From Clostridia bacterium (GTDB taxonomy: Bacteria > Bacillota > Clostridia > Oscillospirales > CAG-272): a DNA stretch of 37,531 bases. Position numbers and translations under genes: made by a program. The stretch spans positions 1 to 37,531 of the forward strand of contig JAFQRL010000035.1 in NCBI GenBank assembly GCA_017410065.1, written 5' to 3'. Shown in pieces: positions 15,767-25,149 of the stretch (the first letter of the stretch is position 1; each line of letters opens with the position of its first letter). A model generated the notes under the pieces. It was not told the origin of the DNA. It worked only from the letters and a program-made list of their open reading frames with translations, and did not search any database.

Positions 15767-16702
15767 ATGATCAGACAATATAAAGGCACCGACTTTGATC
15801 GGATAATAACCCTTTGGAACAAGGCTCTGCCCGAGCACTCGGTGGACCGTCGAGCCTTTGTGAAAAACGTGCTGTTGGATATGAATATGGATCCAAGCGG
15901 TTTTCTTGTTGCCGAGGAAGATGGCAAGATAACAGGCTTTGTTTGGGCGGTAGTCAGACGGTATCCCGTTGACGTCGGTGCCCCCTCCGATGAGGAAAAG
16001 TCGTATATCAACATCCTCGCGCTTGATGAGGAAAACCCCGAAAAATTCAACACGGGTCGCGCGTTATTGACGGCGGCGGAGGAATATATCCGCTCAAAGG
16101 GCAAAAAGCTTATCGTCGTGTCAGGCTATTCTCCCAACTACGTTTACCCCGGACTCACCACCGCACGCCCCGATTACATTGAGGTGTTTGAGAGTATGGG
16201 ATACGTTCAGGCGGGCGGTCACTACTCCATCGGAATCGATCTTCTCCGCTTCGGCGAAAACAAGGCGCTTGAGGAGCTGAAAAGAAAGAGAGAGGAGGAG
16301 GGCTACCTGATCGCTCCCCTGACCGATGCTCTCGTGCTTGATCTGATGAATTACACCTTCCCCGGCTGGACTCACAGATTCAGAAGACTCATAAACGAAA
16401 CAATGGACTACGACAAGGTGCGCCTTGTCCTCAAGGATGGTGCGATCATTGGTTGTGCCGTATTCGGCGACCCATACAGCTGTGATGAGCGCTTCGGCCC
16501 TTACGGCGTCAGCGCGGAATATCGCGGTCTCGGACTTGGTAAGCTTTTGCTCTACGACACACTTATGGCTATGAAGCGCCGCGGACTTCGTCACGCCTGG
16601 GCGCAAAGCACCCCCTCCGACGGTGCCGCCTTCTCCATCTACGAGAAGATGGGCTTCGTCCGCACCGATCTTTTCATCACCTACCGCAAGGAGCTTTCCT
16701 AA
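15767..16702 (+). CDS. Tandem GNAT-family N-acetyltransferase
   Basis: A 311-residue protein with two GNAT domains. The N-terminal one (about 1-150) has a degenerate cofactor loop (EKFNTGRALLTAAEEYI). The C-terminal one (about 185-311) has the full acetyl-CoA loop YRGLGLGKLLLYDTL. The start at 15767 (MIRQYKG) follows TGGAG at 7 nt; the longer frame overlaps the PIG-L stop. Tandem GNATs often acetylate small molecules or aminoglycoside-like compounds, but no substrate is evident here. Pairing with a deacetylase-fold gene suggests acetyl-group turnover on one metabolite, which is inference. Confidence 0.85.
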   Translation: MIRQYKGTDFDRIITLWNKALPEHSVDRRAFVKNVLLDMNMDPSGFLVAEEDGKITGFVWAVVRRYPVDVGAPSDEEKSYINILALDEENPEKFNTGRALLTAAEEYIRSKGKKLIVVSGYSPNYVYPGLTTARPDYIEVFESMGYVQAGGHYSIGIDLLRFGENKALEELKRKREEEGYLIAPLTDALVLDLMNYTFPGWTHRFRRLINETMDYDKVRLVLKDGAIIGCAVFGDPYSCDERFGPYGVSAEYRGLGLGKLLLYDTLMAMKRRGLRHAWAQSTPSDGAAFSIYEKMGFVRTDLFITYRKELS

Positions 16703-16715
16703 ACTAAAAAACAAC

Positions 16716-16759
16716 AAACAAAGCCTTGAAAACATTGAGTTTTCAAGGCTTTGTTTTGT
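16716..16759 (+). terminator. Strong intrinsic terminator after the GNAT gene
   Basis: AACAAAGCCTTGAAAAC and GTTTTCAAGGCTTTGTT form a stem of about 17 bp with an ATTGA loop, flanked by A- and T-rich tails, so it may serve both strands. Confidence 0.9.
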
Positions 16760-16812
16760 ATCGGTGCAACATACGCAACTGTCATTTTAATTGCGCAGCT
16801 GTAAAATATGGT

Positions 16813-17283
16813 TTATTTGTATATATCTCTCGGGCAATATTCTATTGCTTTGAGCTCTCCTTCATCATTATAAAATGCGCCATACAAACGGATTTTTAGG
16901 TGCTTCAACGCCCAATTGTTTTCTATCAGCTTTATAGCGTTTTTGATTTCGGAGTAAGGCAGTGCAATGCCATATATGTAATTATTTTTCGTGGAGTCAA
17001 CGGTGATTCTTAAAATGATTTGAGAAACTGCCCATCTAAAGTTTGTGTTAGCGGTTGAGCGCATCGGCGTGCCGTCAGCGCGTTTATTTCCTTTTGCCTC
17101 TATGAAATAATTGTTACCACGGCCTTTGTCATTAGACAACTTGACTTGAAGGTCTATACCGTGCTCCTTTCGAGAAGCATTGGAACGATGTACGACTTTT
17201 TTAATTTCGGTATTTCCCTTGGTTTTTAAAAATTTTGTTACAGCTTCGATTACTTCATCTTCGGTCATAAGATCTTTTTTCAT
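16813..17283 (-). CDS. Small PD-(D/E)XK nuclease-like protein
   Basis: A 156-residue protein starting MKKDLMTEDEV at 17283, chosen because GGAG lies 8 nt upstream; the longer frame overlaps dut. The stretch HGIDLQVKL followed by YFIEAKG fits the D...(E/Q)xK active site of the restriction-endonuclease fold (about residues 50-80), as in Mrr-like and archaeal Holliday-junction resolvase-type enzymes. There is no methyltransferase or specificity gene nearby, so this is not an obvious restriction system. It is the last gene of the uvrB-uvrA-nrdG-dut run, 64 nt after dut, and could act in DNA repair. Function is inferred from the fold motif only. Confidence 0.6.
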   Translation of the reverse strand: MKKDLMTEDEVIEAVTKFLKTKGNTEIKKVVHRSNASRKEHGIDLQVKLSNDKGRGNNYFIEAKGNKRADGTPMRSTANTNFRWAVSQIILRITVDSTKNNYIYGIALPYSEIKNAIKLIENNWALKHLKIRLYGAFYNDEGELKAIEYCPRDIYK

Positions 17284-17347
17284 ATATTGAGCTCCTCTGT
17301 TTTTCAAATCGATCTCATATAAATCGTTGACTCTGCCGATCTCGCTT

Positions 17348-17785
17348 TTATTTCTTGCCTGTTGAGCCGAAGCCTCCTGCGCCGCGAGAGGTGTCGGAGA
17401 GCTCATCGGCTATCTCGAACTCTGCCTTAAGGAAGGGCACGATCGCAAGCTGGGCTATTCTTTCGCCGCCCTCGACCGTCTGCGCCTCGCCCGAATGATT
17501 ATGGAGAGCCACCTTTATCTCGCCGCGATAGTCCGCATCTATAACGCCCACCTTATTTGCGGGAGCAAGGCCGCGCTTTGAGGCGAGACCGCTTCTTGCA
17601 AAGATAAGACCGCAATAGCCCTCGGGGATCTCTGCGGCAATACCTGTTGAGAGAAGCTTTGTTTCGTGGGGAGCTATTGTGACGGGCTTGTCACCGAGAA
17701 GATAGATATCCGCACCTGCGGAATATGCGGTGCCGTAGGTTGGCACGGTTGCTCTTTCGTCAAGCTTTTTTATCCTAACCTTCAT
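17348..17785 (-). CDS. dut: Deoxyuridine 5'-triphosphate nucleotidohydrolase (dUTPase)
   Basis: A 145-residue trimeric-type dUTPase, hydrolysing dUTP to dUMP to keep uracil out of DNA. All five motifs are visible: AGADIYL, RSGLASKRGL, GVIDADYRGEI, GERIAQLAI and the C-terminal RGAGGFGSTG. The start at 17785 follows GGAG at 6 nt and overlaps the end of nrdG by 11 nt, so translation is coupled. A longer in-frame start at 17836 lies well inside nrdG and is rejected. Confidence 0.96.
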   Translation of the reverse strand: MKVRIKKLDERATVPTYGTAYSAGADIYLLGDKPVTIAPHETKLLSTGIAAEIPEGYCGLIFARSGLASKRGLAPANKVGVIDADYRGEIKVALHNHSGEAQTVEGGERIAQLAIVPFLKAEFEIADELSDTSRGAGGFGSTGKK

Positions 17786-18362
17786 TTTTATCTCCGTTTT
17801 CGTTGTTTTTATGTTGGTATTTTTTATCCTCGGCACAGCCCTGCCAGATAACTATTCTGCCCTCTGCGCGAGTTTTTTGCATATCAATTATTCTTTGATT
17901 ATCCGAACCGCGGAATCTGAGACCCAGCCTGTGTCGGCTCTCCTCGTATCTTCCGTCCACAAGGATATCCACAAGGGATAGGAGCTCCTCCGTGATGGGA
18001 AGATGCTTTTCGTGCTCACCCATCTCACCTGTGAGCTCCTCATATAGATTGCCTGTGTAGAGCCAGATGGTTTTTTCGGGATAGCGGGACTTCACCTCTT
18101 TCAAAAGCGGCAGAAGTCCCTCTTGGTTTTCGGGCTCCATAGGCTCGCCGCCGAGGACTGTGAGACCTCTGACCGATGGGTTATCAAGAGCCGCCATCAG
18201 CTCGTCTGCCGCAGATTTATCGAAGGGCGAGCCGTAGGCGAAGCTCCAGGTCTCGGGCTGAAAGCAGCCCTTACATCTATTTCGGCAACCGCTGACGAAA
18301 AGGGTGACCCGGATCCCCTCTCCGTTTGCGATATCGAATTTTTTAATATTACCGTAATACAT
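17775..18362 (-). CDS. nrdG: Anaerobic ribonucleoside-triphosphate reductase activating protein
   Basis: A 195-residue radical SAM protein that installs the glycyl radical on the anaerobic reductase NrdD. The cluster motif CRNRCKGCF (CxxxCxxC, about residues 26-34) and TVLGGEPM for S-adenosylmethionine binding are intact. The ATG overlaps the uvrA stop as TGATG. nrdD is not in this window. The C-terminal 15 residues are Lys/Asn-rich and probably disordered. Confidence 0.93.
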   Translation of the reverse strand: MYYGNIKKFDIANGEGIRVTLFVSGCRNRCKGCFQPETWSFAYGSPFDKSAADELMAALDNPSVRGLTVLGGEPMEPENQEGLLPLLKEVKSRYPEKTIWLYTGNLYEELTGEMGEHEKHLPITEELLSLVDILVDGRYEESRHRLGLRFRGSDNQRIIDMQKTRAEGRIVIWQGCAEDKKYQHKNNENGDKNEG

Positions 18363-21193
18363 CAGAAAATACCTAATTTCTCACGTAAGAAGGCACCCGT
18401 GTATGATTTTTCGCACCTTGCGACCTCCTCGGGCGTGCCCTCTGCAACAAGGGTTCCGCCGCCTTCACCGCCCTCGGGTCCAAGGTCGATTATATGGTCT
18501 GCGGTCTTGATGAGGTCAAGGTTATGCTCGATGACCACCACCGTGTTGCCGCCGTCCGCAAGCCTTTGAAGTATGGCTATGAGCTTTGAGACGTCCTCGC
18601 TGTGAAGACCTGTGGTGGGCTCGTCAAGAATATAGATCGTCTTGCCCGTGGAGCGTTTTGAAAGCTCGGTCGCAAGCTTCACTCTCTGCGCCTCACCGCC
18701 CGAAAGGGTCGTGGAGGACTGACCTATCTTGATATATCCGAGGCCAACGTCAAAGAGGGTCTGAAGCTTTCTTTGGAGAGCGGGGAGACCGTCGAAGAAG
18801 GATATTCCCTCCTCCACGGACATCTCAAGCACGTCGTGGATATTCTTGCCCTTGAATTTAACCTCAAGGGTGTCTCTGTTATACCTCTTGCCCTTGCAGA
18901 CGTCGCACTTGACGTATACGTCGGGAAGGAAGTTCATTTCGATGCATTTAACGCCGTCGCCCTCGCACGCCTCGCATCTGCCGCCGCGAACGTTGAAGGA
19001 AAATCTGCCTGCGTCGTAGCCCTTTGCCTTTGCGTCGCGGGTCTGCGCAAAGAGGTTTCTTATATCGGTGAAAAGACCTGTGTAGGTTGCGGGGTTTGAT
19101 CTTGGGGTTCTGCCGATGGGGCTTTGGTCTATGGCGATAACCTTATCAAGCTGCTCTATTCCCTCAATGCGCTCCACCTTACCGGGATAGGTGATGGCTC
19201 GGTTAAGATCTCTTGCGAGGGTGCGATAGAGTATTGAATTTATAAGAGAGGATTTTCCGCTTCCCGAAACGCCTGTTACTGCCGTGAAGGTTCCGAGAGG
19301 GATATCCACCGAAAGCTTTTTAAGGTTATTTTCCTCTGCTCCTATGATGGAGAGCTTTCCGCCGTTGCCCGCTCTGCGAGTCTTCGGAACGTCTATCCTT
19401 TTTCTGCCCGAAAGGTATGCGCCTGTGATAGAGCGATCGCAATTTGCGACCTCCTCGGGAGTGCCGACGGCAACGATCTCGCCGCCGTGAATACCCGCGC
19501 CCGGTCCAACGTCAACGATGAAGTCCGCCTCACGCATAGTGTCCTCGTCGTGCTCGACCACAACCACGCTGTTTCCGAGGTCGCGAAGATTTTTGAGAGT
19601 ATTAACTAGCTTTCCGTTATCTCTTTGATGAAGACCTATTGAGGGCTCGTCAAGAATATAGAGCACGCCTGTGAGAGCGGAGCCGATCTGGGTGGCAAGC
19701 CTTATGCGTTGAGCCTCGCCGCCCGAAAGCGTGCCTGCTGTGCGGGCAAGGTTGAGATAATCAAGTCCAACGCTGATAAGGAAATTTAAGCGAGCCTTTA
19801 TTTCCTTGAGAATTTCCTTTGCGATCCTTGCCTGCTCCTCGCCAAAGGCAAGCTCGTTTACGAATTTGAGCATTTTATCCACAGAGAGGCGGCATATCTC
19901 ATCGATATTAAGACCGCCGACGGTGACGCCGAGGACCATATCCGAAAGTCTTCTGCCGCCGCACTTCGGGCAAGCGACCTCCTCAACGAACTCCTGATAG
20001 TAGTCGCCGCCCGCCATCTTCATTCGCTTCTCGATAATGCGTACTACTCCGTCGAAGGTGGTGAGCTGCTCCTTGGAGGAGCCGCCGAAGTATCTTGTTA
20101 CGTGATATTTTTTTGCGCCTGTGCCGTACATCAAGGCGTTCATCGCCTCGGGGGTGAAGTCCTTAAGAGGTGTGTCAAGAGTGAAGCCCAAATCCTTACC
20201 CACAGCGGCAACGAGGGGTCCCGTCCAGGAATCCTCCGTCATAGTTTTGAAGCCGTTTGCCGCAATGCCGCCGTCCCGAAGGGTGAGGGAGAGATTGGGA
20301 GTGAGCTTCTTGACGGAGACTCTTTGCATATTTCCGATGCCCGCGCACTCGGGGCAAGCACCTATGGGATTATTGAAGGAGAACATTCTCGGCTCAAGCT
20401 CGGGGAAGCTGATGCCGTGCTCCTCGCAAGCGTATTTCTGCGAGAATTCAAGCTCCTCGCCGTCGGTCCTGTCTGGGTTCACAACGAGAATATTCACTCT
20501 GCCGTCTGCCGCCTTAAGAGCCGACTCAACCGAATCGGAAAGGCGTGAGTGAATATCATCCTTTATAACGAGACGGTCAACGACGATATCCACCGTGTGC
20601 TTTAAATTTTTATCAAGAGCGATCTCCTCGGAGAGATCGTACATATTTCCGTCTATACGCACTCTCGCGTAGCCCGAGCGGCGAGCATCCGCAAGTGTCT
20701 TTTCGTGCATACCCTTCTGCGCACGGACAACCGGAGCTAACACCATAAATCGGGTACCCTCGGGGAGGGATAATATTTTATCGACTATCTGATCCAGCGA
20801 TTGCTGGGTGATCTCCTTGCCGCACACAGGGCAATGAGGAGTGCCGACTCTTGCGTAAAGCAGACGGAGATAGTCGTATATTTCCGTTACCGTACCAACC
20901 GTTGAGCGAGGGTTCTTTGAGGTGGTCTTCTGATCTATGGCGATGGAGGGAGAGAGACCCTCGATAAGATCCACCTCGGGCTTATCCATCTGCCCGATAA
21001 ACATTCTCGCATAGGAGGACAGGCTTTCAACGAAGCGGCGATGCCCCTCTGCGTAGAGCGTATCAAAGGCAAGAGATGACTTGCCGCTACCCGAAAGACC
21101 TGTTAAAACCACAAGCTTGTCTCTCGGTATTGTGACGTCAATATTCTTTAAATTATTAACTTTTGCGCCTTTAATGACAATATTTCTTGACAT
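18362..21193 (-). CDS. uvrA: Excinuclease ABC subunit A
   Basis: A 943-residue damage-sensing ATPase of nucleotide excision repair, normal length. Two ABC modules are visible: Walker [16 protein letters not shown] near residue 35 and [15 protein letters not shown] near 640. Signatures are [20 protein letters not shown] and [19 protein letters not shown], each followed by ILDEPS/ILDEPT. Zinc-binding cysteine pairs appear at CPVC, CPEC and in [11 protein letters not shown]...CDVCKG. It follows uvrB by 83 nt and overlaps nrdG by one base. Confidence 0.98.
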   Translation of the reverse strand: MSRNIVIKGAKVNNLKNIDVTIPRDKLVVLTGLSGSGKSSLAFDTLYAEGHRRFVESLSSYARMFIGQMDKPEVDLIEGLSPSIAIDQKTTSKNPRSTVGTVTEIYDYLRLLYARVGTPHCPVCGKEITQQSLDQIVDKILSLPEGTRFMVLAPVVRAQKGMHEKTLADARRSGYARVRIDGNMYDLSEEIALDKNLKHTVDIVVDRLVIKDDIHSRLSDSVESALKAADGRVNILVVNPDRTDGEELEFSQKYACEEHGISFPELEPRMFSFNNPIGACPECAGIGNMQRVSVKKLTPNLSLTLRDGGIAANGFKTMTEDSWTGPLVAAVGKDLGFTLDTPLKDFTPEAMNALMYGTGAKKYHVTRYFGGSSKEQLTTFDGVVRIIEKRMKMAGGDYYQEFVEEVACPKCGGRRLSDMVLGVTVGGLNIDEICRLSVDKMLKFVNELAFGEEQARIAKEILKEIKARLNFLISVGLDYLNLARTAGTLSGGEAQRIRLATQIGSALTGVLYILDEPSIGLHQRDNGKLVNTLKNLRDLGNSVVVVEHDEDTMREADFIVDVGPGAGIHGGEIVAVGTPEEVANCDRSITGAYLSGRKRIDVPKTRRAGNGGKLSIIGAEENNLKKLSVDIPLGTFTAVTGVSGSGKSSLINSILYRTLARDLNRAITYPGKVERIEGIEQLDKVIAIDQSPIGRTPRSNPATYTGLFTDIRNLFAQTRDAKAKGYDAGRFSFNVRGGRCEACEGDGVKCIEMNFLPDVYVKCDVCKGKRYNRDTLEVKFKGKNIHDVLEMSVEEGISFFDGLPALQRKLQTLFDVGLGYIKIGQSSTTLSGGEAQRVKLATELSKRSTGKTIYILDEPTTGLHSEDVSKLIAILQRLADGGNTVVVIEHNLDLIKTADHIIDLGPEGGEGGGTLVAEGTPEEVARCEKSYTGAFLREKLGIF

Positions 21194-21276
21194 TTTCGAC
21201 AGTTTTTCCTTTATTTTCTCTAATTCTTCAATTTCTGTTTATCCGCGCTTGCATTGAAATACAAGCCGCAAGCTTA

Positions 21277-23229
21277 TCAGCCGCGCAGCTCCTTTATCCT
21301 ATCGCGCAGATATGCCGCCTTTTCAAATTCAAGGGCGCGGGCTGCCTCGCGCATTTCCACAGTGAGCTCTGCGATAAGCTTTTCTCTTTCGGGGCGTGTG
21401 AGCTTCTTTTTCTTCTCCGCCTCGGGCTTTTTGCCAAGCTCGATAATATCCGCGACCTTTTTCTGCACGCTTTGAGGGACGATGCCGTGCTCGGCGTTAT
21501 AGCGCATCTGTATTTCGCGACGGCGGTTGGTCTCATCTATCGCACCCTTCATAGAGCCTGTTATTCTGTCTGCATACATAACGACTCTGCCGTTAACGTT
21601 TCTCGCGGCTCTGCCCACCGTCTGAATAAGGGATGTCTCGCTTCGGAGGAAGCCCTCCTTATCCGCGTCAAGGATAGCAACCAGAGAGACCTCGGGAATA
21701 TCAAGTCCCTCGCGGAGAAGGTTGATACCGACAAGCACGTCGAATTCTCCGAGGCGAAGATCTCTTATGATCTCCATTCGCTCCATCGTTTCCACCTGGT
21801 GATGAATATATTTTACCTTTATGCCGTGAGTGGAGAGATATTCTGTGAGATCCTCTGCCATACTTTTCGTCATAGTGGTGACAAGGACCTTTTCGCCTCT
21901 TTCGGTTGTAGTTCTTATCTCACCGATAAGGTCATCCACCTGTCCCTCAATGGGACGGACGAATATTTCGGGGTCAACAAGACCCGTTGGTCTTATAAGC
22001 TGCTCTACCACCGAGGAGCTTTCCTCCTGCTCGTATCCGCCCGGGGTCGCGCTGACGAATACTATCTGTCCGAGCTTTTCCTCAAATTCCTCAAAGAAAA
22101 GTGGACGGTTATCAAAGGCGGATGGGAGACGGAAGCCGTACTCCACAAGGTTTTTCTTTCTTGCGAAGTCTCCGCCCGACATTCCCCGCACCTGGGGGAG
22201 AGTTACGTGAGACTCATCTATAAAGAGGATAAAATCCTTTGGAAGATAATCAAGAAGGGTGAAGGGGGTTGAGCCCGCGGGTCTGCCCGAGAGGACTCTC
22301 GAATAGTTTTCAACGCCCGAGCAGAAGCCCACCTCGCGAAGCATCTCAAGATCGTACTTTGTGCGCTCCTCGATCCTCTGCGCCTCGATAAGCTTATTCT
22401 GCGACTTAAAGAATTCCACCCGCTCACGCATTTCCTCCTCAATTTCAAGGAGCGCCGCCTCGCGCTTGGAGTCGGACACCGCATAGTGAGTGGCGGGGAA
22501 AATGCAAACGTAGGAAAGTATCTCAAGCACCTCGCCCGTGAGGGGATTGACACGGCAGATTCGGTCCACCTCGTCTCCGAAAAATTCAACTCTGATAGCC
22601 GAATCCCTCTTTGATGCTGGGAAGATCTCCACAACGTCGCCGCGGACGCGGAATTTATTTCTCACGAAGTTCACGTCGTTGCGCTCGTAGCTTATAGAAA
22701 CGAGACGGCGGATAAGCTCGTCTCGGGACATATCCTGCCCTGCTCTTATGCCAATGAGCAGATCGTGATATTCGGAGGGGTCTCCGAGGGAGTAGATACA
22801 GGAGACAGAGGCAACGATAATAACGTCGCGACGTTCAAAAAGCGAGGAGGTCGCGCTATGGCGAAGCATATCTATCTCCTCGTTTATCATTGCGTCCTTC
22901 TCGATATACATATCCTTACCCGGGATATAAGCCTCGGGCTGATAATAATCGTAGTAGGAAACGAAATACTCCACGGCATTTTCGGGGAAAAAGCTGCGGA
23001 ACTCTGTGCAAAGCTGGGCGGCGAGGGTCTTGTTATGAGCAAGCACGAGGGTCGGGCGGTTGAGATTTGCTATGACGTTTGCCATAGTAAAGGTCTTACC
23101 CGAGCCTGTAACGCCGAGAAGCGTTTGCGCTCTTTCGCCTGCAAGTATACCCTCCGTGAGGGCGCGGATAGCCTCGGGCTGATCGCCCGTGGGCTTATAG
23201 TCGCTGACAAGCTTGAATTTGCCTTCCAT
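21277..23229 (-). CDS. uvrB: Excinuclease ABC subunit B
   Basis: A 650-residue helicase-like subunit of nucleotide excision repair. It has Walker A GVTGSGKT, the damage-contacting hairpin [19 protein letters not shown] as motif [11 protein letters not shown] as motif VI and a C-terminal UVR motif ([25 protein letters not shown]) that contacts UvrC. The start at 23229 (MEGKFKL) follows AGGAG at 5 nt; the ATG five codons earlier overlaps that site. First gene of the leftward repair operon. No LexA-type box was found in its promoter. Confidence 0.98.
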   Translation of the reverse strand: MEGKFKLVSDYKPTGDQPEAIRALTEGILAGERAQTLLGVTGSGKTFTMANVIANLNRPTLVLAHNKTLAAQLCTEFRSFFPENAVEYFVSYYDYYQPEAYIPGKDMYIEKDAMINEEIDMLRHSATSSLFERRDVIIVASVSCIYSLGDPSEYHDLLIGIRAGQDMSRDELIRRLVSISYERNDVNFVRNKFRVRGDVVEIFPASKRDSAIRVEFFGDEVDRICRVNPLTGEVLEILSYVCIFPATHYAVSDSKREAALLEIEEEMRERVEFFKSQNKLIEAQRIEERTKYDLEMLREVGFCSGVENYSRVLSGRPAGSTPFTLLDYLPKDFILFIDESHVTLPQVRGMSGGDFARKKNLVEYGFRLPSAFDNRPLFFEEFEEKLGQIVFVSATPGGYEQEESSSVVEQLIRPTGLVDPEIFVRPIEGQVDDLIGEIRTTTERGEKVLVTTMTKSMAEDLTEYLSTHGIKVKYIHHQVETMERMEIIRDLRLGEFDVLVGINLLREGLDIPEVSLVAILDADKEGFLRSETSLIQTVGRAARNVNGRVVMYADRITGSMKGAIDETNRRREIQMRYNAEHGIVPQSVQKKVADIIELGKKPEAEKKKKLTRPEREKLIAELTVEMREAARALEFEKAAYLRDRIKELRG

Positions 23230-23266
23230 TCCGTCTCCTTTCATAGCACATATTTATTCATTATAT

Positions 23267-23295
23267 ATTTTACCACAAAATATTTTTAAAGTAAA
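23267..23295 (-). promoter_or_regulatory. Promoter of the uvrB operon
   Basis: On the minus strand TTTACT (23295-23290) and TAAAAT (23272-23267), 17-bp spacer, 38 nt before the uvrB ATG. Confidence 0.6.
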
Positions 23296-23382
23296 CCCTA
23301 ATAGCGATTTTTTTGCTTTCGGGAGAAAAATTTTGCGGCAAGCGGTATTTTTTATAAGTTTTTTCACAGAGATACAAAAGTA

Positions 23383-23411
23383 TTGATTTTATTTTCAAAT
23401 TGCGCTATAAT
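23383..23411 (+). promoter_or_regulatory. Promoter of the ROK kinase operon
   Basis: TTGATT (23383-23388) and TATAAT (23406-23411), 17-bp spacer, 29 nt before the ROK start codon. Confidence 0.75.
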
Positions 23412-23439
23412 AAAGAAAACAGACAGACAGGAGGAGCTT

Positions 23440-24375
23440 ATGTATATCGGCGTGGATATCGGCGGCACGAAGTGTGCCGTTGTGCTTGGAGACCCAAAAG
23501 GCGACAGGAAAGTTCTGAAAAAGGTAAAATTTCCGACCCTCGGTGTTGACGAAACCATAGCGCGGATCACAGCGGAGGTTGAGAAAATGATGCCCTGCGA
23601 CGCCATCGGCATCTCCTGCGGCGGTCCTCTTGATGAAAAACGCGGAATTATAATGTCTCCGCCAAATCTTCCCGACTGGGATAATATTCACATCACGGAT
23701 ATTTTAAAGGACAAATTCGGCGTGCCCGTAAGGCTTCTTAACGATGCTAACGCCTGCGCGGTTGCGGAATGGAAATACGGCGCGGGACGCGGAGCTGAAA
23801 ATATGATCTTTCTCACCTTCGGCACAGGTCTTGGAGCCGGGCTGATACTCGGCGGCAAGCTTTATTCGGGTGCTTGCGGAATGGCGGGAGAGGTCGGGCA
23901 TATAAGGCTTGCCGAGGAGGGTCCGATCGGCTACGGCAAGGCGGGCTCCTTTGAGGGCTTCTGCTCGGGCGGAGGAATTGCAAGGGCGGCAAAGGATATT
24001 GCCAAAAGAGCGAAAGAGGCGGGGCGTGTTGCGTTTTCGGCGGTCTCGGACGAGGAGATAGATGCGCTGACGGCAGCCGAGATCGCAAGGCTTGCAAGGC
24101 TTGGAGACCCCGATGCCAAGGCACTTTTCAATGAGTGCGGAAGGCGGCTTGGTCAGGGTCTTGCAATACTCGCTGATATTCTTAACCCCGAGAAAATAGT
24201 TATAGGAAGCATTTATCAGCGGTGCTCGGATCTGCTTTGCGAGCAGGCGGACCAAGTGCTTTCAAAAGAAGCACTTGGGGCAACATATTCAAGGCTTTCG
24301 GTGGTCCCCGCGGAGCTTGGAGACGAGATAGGCGACCTTGCGGCGCTTGCGGTTGCTTCGGAAATATTTAATTGA
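23440..24375 (+). CDS. ROK-family sugar kinase
   Basis: A 311-residue protein; the start at 23440 follows GGAGG. The ATP-binding motif DIGGTK (residues 6-11) and the ROK signature GTGLGAGLILGGKLYSGACG with GEVGHI are present. The zinc motif CxCGxxGC of typical ROK proteins is replaced by GSFEGFCSGGGIA, a known non-cysteine subgroup. There is no N-terminal helix-turn-helix, so it is a kinase rather than a repressor. Catalysis is probably phosphorylation of a hexose or N-acetylhexosamine. It is followed after 9 nt by a SIS-domain isomerase gene, which fits a sugar-phosphate pathway. Confidence 0.9.
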   Translation: MYIGVDIGGTKCAVVLGDPKGDRKVLKKVKFPTLGVDETIARITAEVEKMMPCDAIGISCGGPLDEKRGIIMSPPNLPDWDNIHITDILKDKFGVPVRLLNDANACAVAEWKYGAGRGAENMIFLTFGTGLGAGLILGGKLYSGACGMAGEVGHIRLAEEGPIGYGKAGSFEGFCSGGGIARAAKDIAKRAKEAGRVAFSAVSDEEIDALTAAEIARLARLGDPDAKALFNECGRRLGQGLAILADILNPEKIVIGSIYQRCSDLLCEQADQVLSKEALGATYSRLSVVPAELGDEIGDLAALAVASEIFN

Positions 24376-24384
24376 GGTGAAAAA

Positions 24385-25017
24385 ATGAATTACATAGAAA
24401 ATTTGATTACGGCGCGCCCCGAGCTTATCAGCGCAAAGGACGCGATAGCGGCGGCGTGTGAGCTTATTTGCGAGGCTCATCTGAAGGGCGGAAAGCTCCT
24501 TCTTTGAGGAAACGGCGGCAGCTCTGCCGATTGCGAACACATATCGGGCGAGCTTTTGAAGGGCTTTCTTTTGAAGCGAACTCCCGAGGGAAAGGAGCAC
24601 AAAAGGCTCTCCGAGATGCTCGGAGCTGAATGCGAGCTGCTCCAGAGGGGAGTTTGCGCTATTCCCCTTCCCTCACTTTCGGGAGCTCTCACCGCATACA
24701 CAAACGACGTTGAGCCCTCGCTTGTATATGCCCAGCTCGTGTATGCTATGGGTCGCGCGGGTGACGTGCTCATTGCTATTTCCACCTCAGGCTCGTCTCA
24801 GAACGTGGTGAAGGCGGCGCTTTGTGCAAAGGCGCTCGGTATCACGGTGGTCGCGCTCACAGGCGAATCGGGCGGCGAGCTTCTTGATATAGCCGACGTT
24901 TGTATTCGCACCCCCGCTCTCGAAACCTACAAGGTGCAGGAATACCATCTGCCTATCTACCACGCCATCTGCGCAGAGGTTGAGAATAAGATATTCTCCG
25001 CGCCCAAGCTTCAGTAA
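24385..25017 (+). pseudogene. SIS-domain sugar isomerase (phosphoheptose isomerase-like) interrupted by in-frame TGA
   Basis: ATG at 24385 after GAGGTG opens a 210-residue frame with one internal stop, TGA at 24505-24507 (codon 41), flanked by LLL and GNGGSSADCEH. In relatives this place reads LLxCGNGGSAAD, so the TGA replaces the Cys codon (TGC or TGT), a single-base change. The frame downstream keeps all SIS features: ISTSGSSQNVV for phosphosugar binding and ALETYKVQEYHLPIYHA at the end. Without readthrough, only a 40-residue stub, or a protein restarted later, would be made. TGA is a normal stop elsewhere in this window, including the preceding ROK gene. A fresh nonsense mutation or sequencing error is most likely; selenocysteine is possible but weakly supported. 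Confidence 0.75.
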
Positions 25018-25073
25018 AATCGCACTTTATTCGCTATATAGTTTTTCTGCTTTGAGCGGCGAAAACATCAAAG

Positions 25074-25123
25074 AACACCGTAAAATGCATATTATTATTT
25101 GCATTTTACGGTGTTTTTATTTT
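25074..25123 (+). terminator. Intrinsic terminator after the ROK-SIS pair
   Basis: AACACCGTAAAATGCA (25074-25089) pairs perfectly with TGCATTTTACGGTGTT (25100-25115), followed by TTTATTTTT. Confidence 0.92.
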
Positions 25124-25149
25124 TCTTGTTATAGTAATTGAATTAAAAA

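Noticed and set aside
23230..23300. SOS (LexA) box before uvrB
   Set aside because: No GAAC-N4-GTTC-like sequence was found near the promoter.
24516..24529. SECIS element after the TGA of the SIS gene
   Set aside because: The loop lies only 13 nt after the TGA, closer than known bacterial elements, and the stem also encodes the conserved GNGGS stretch. Kept only as a possibility in the findings.
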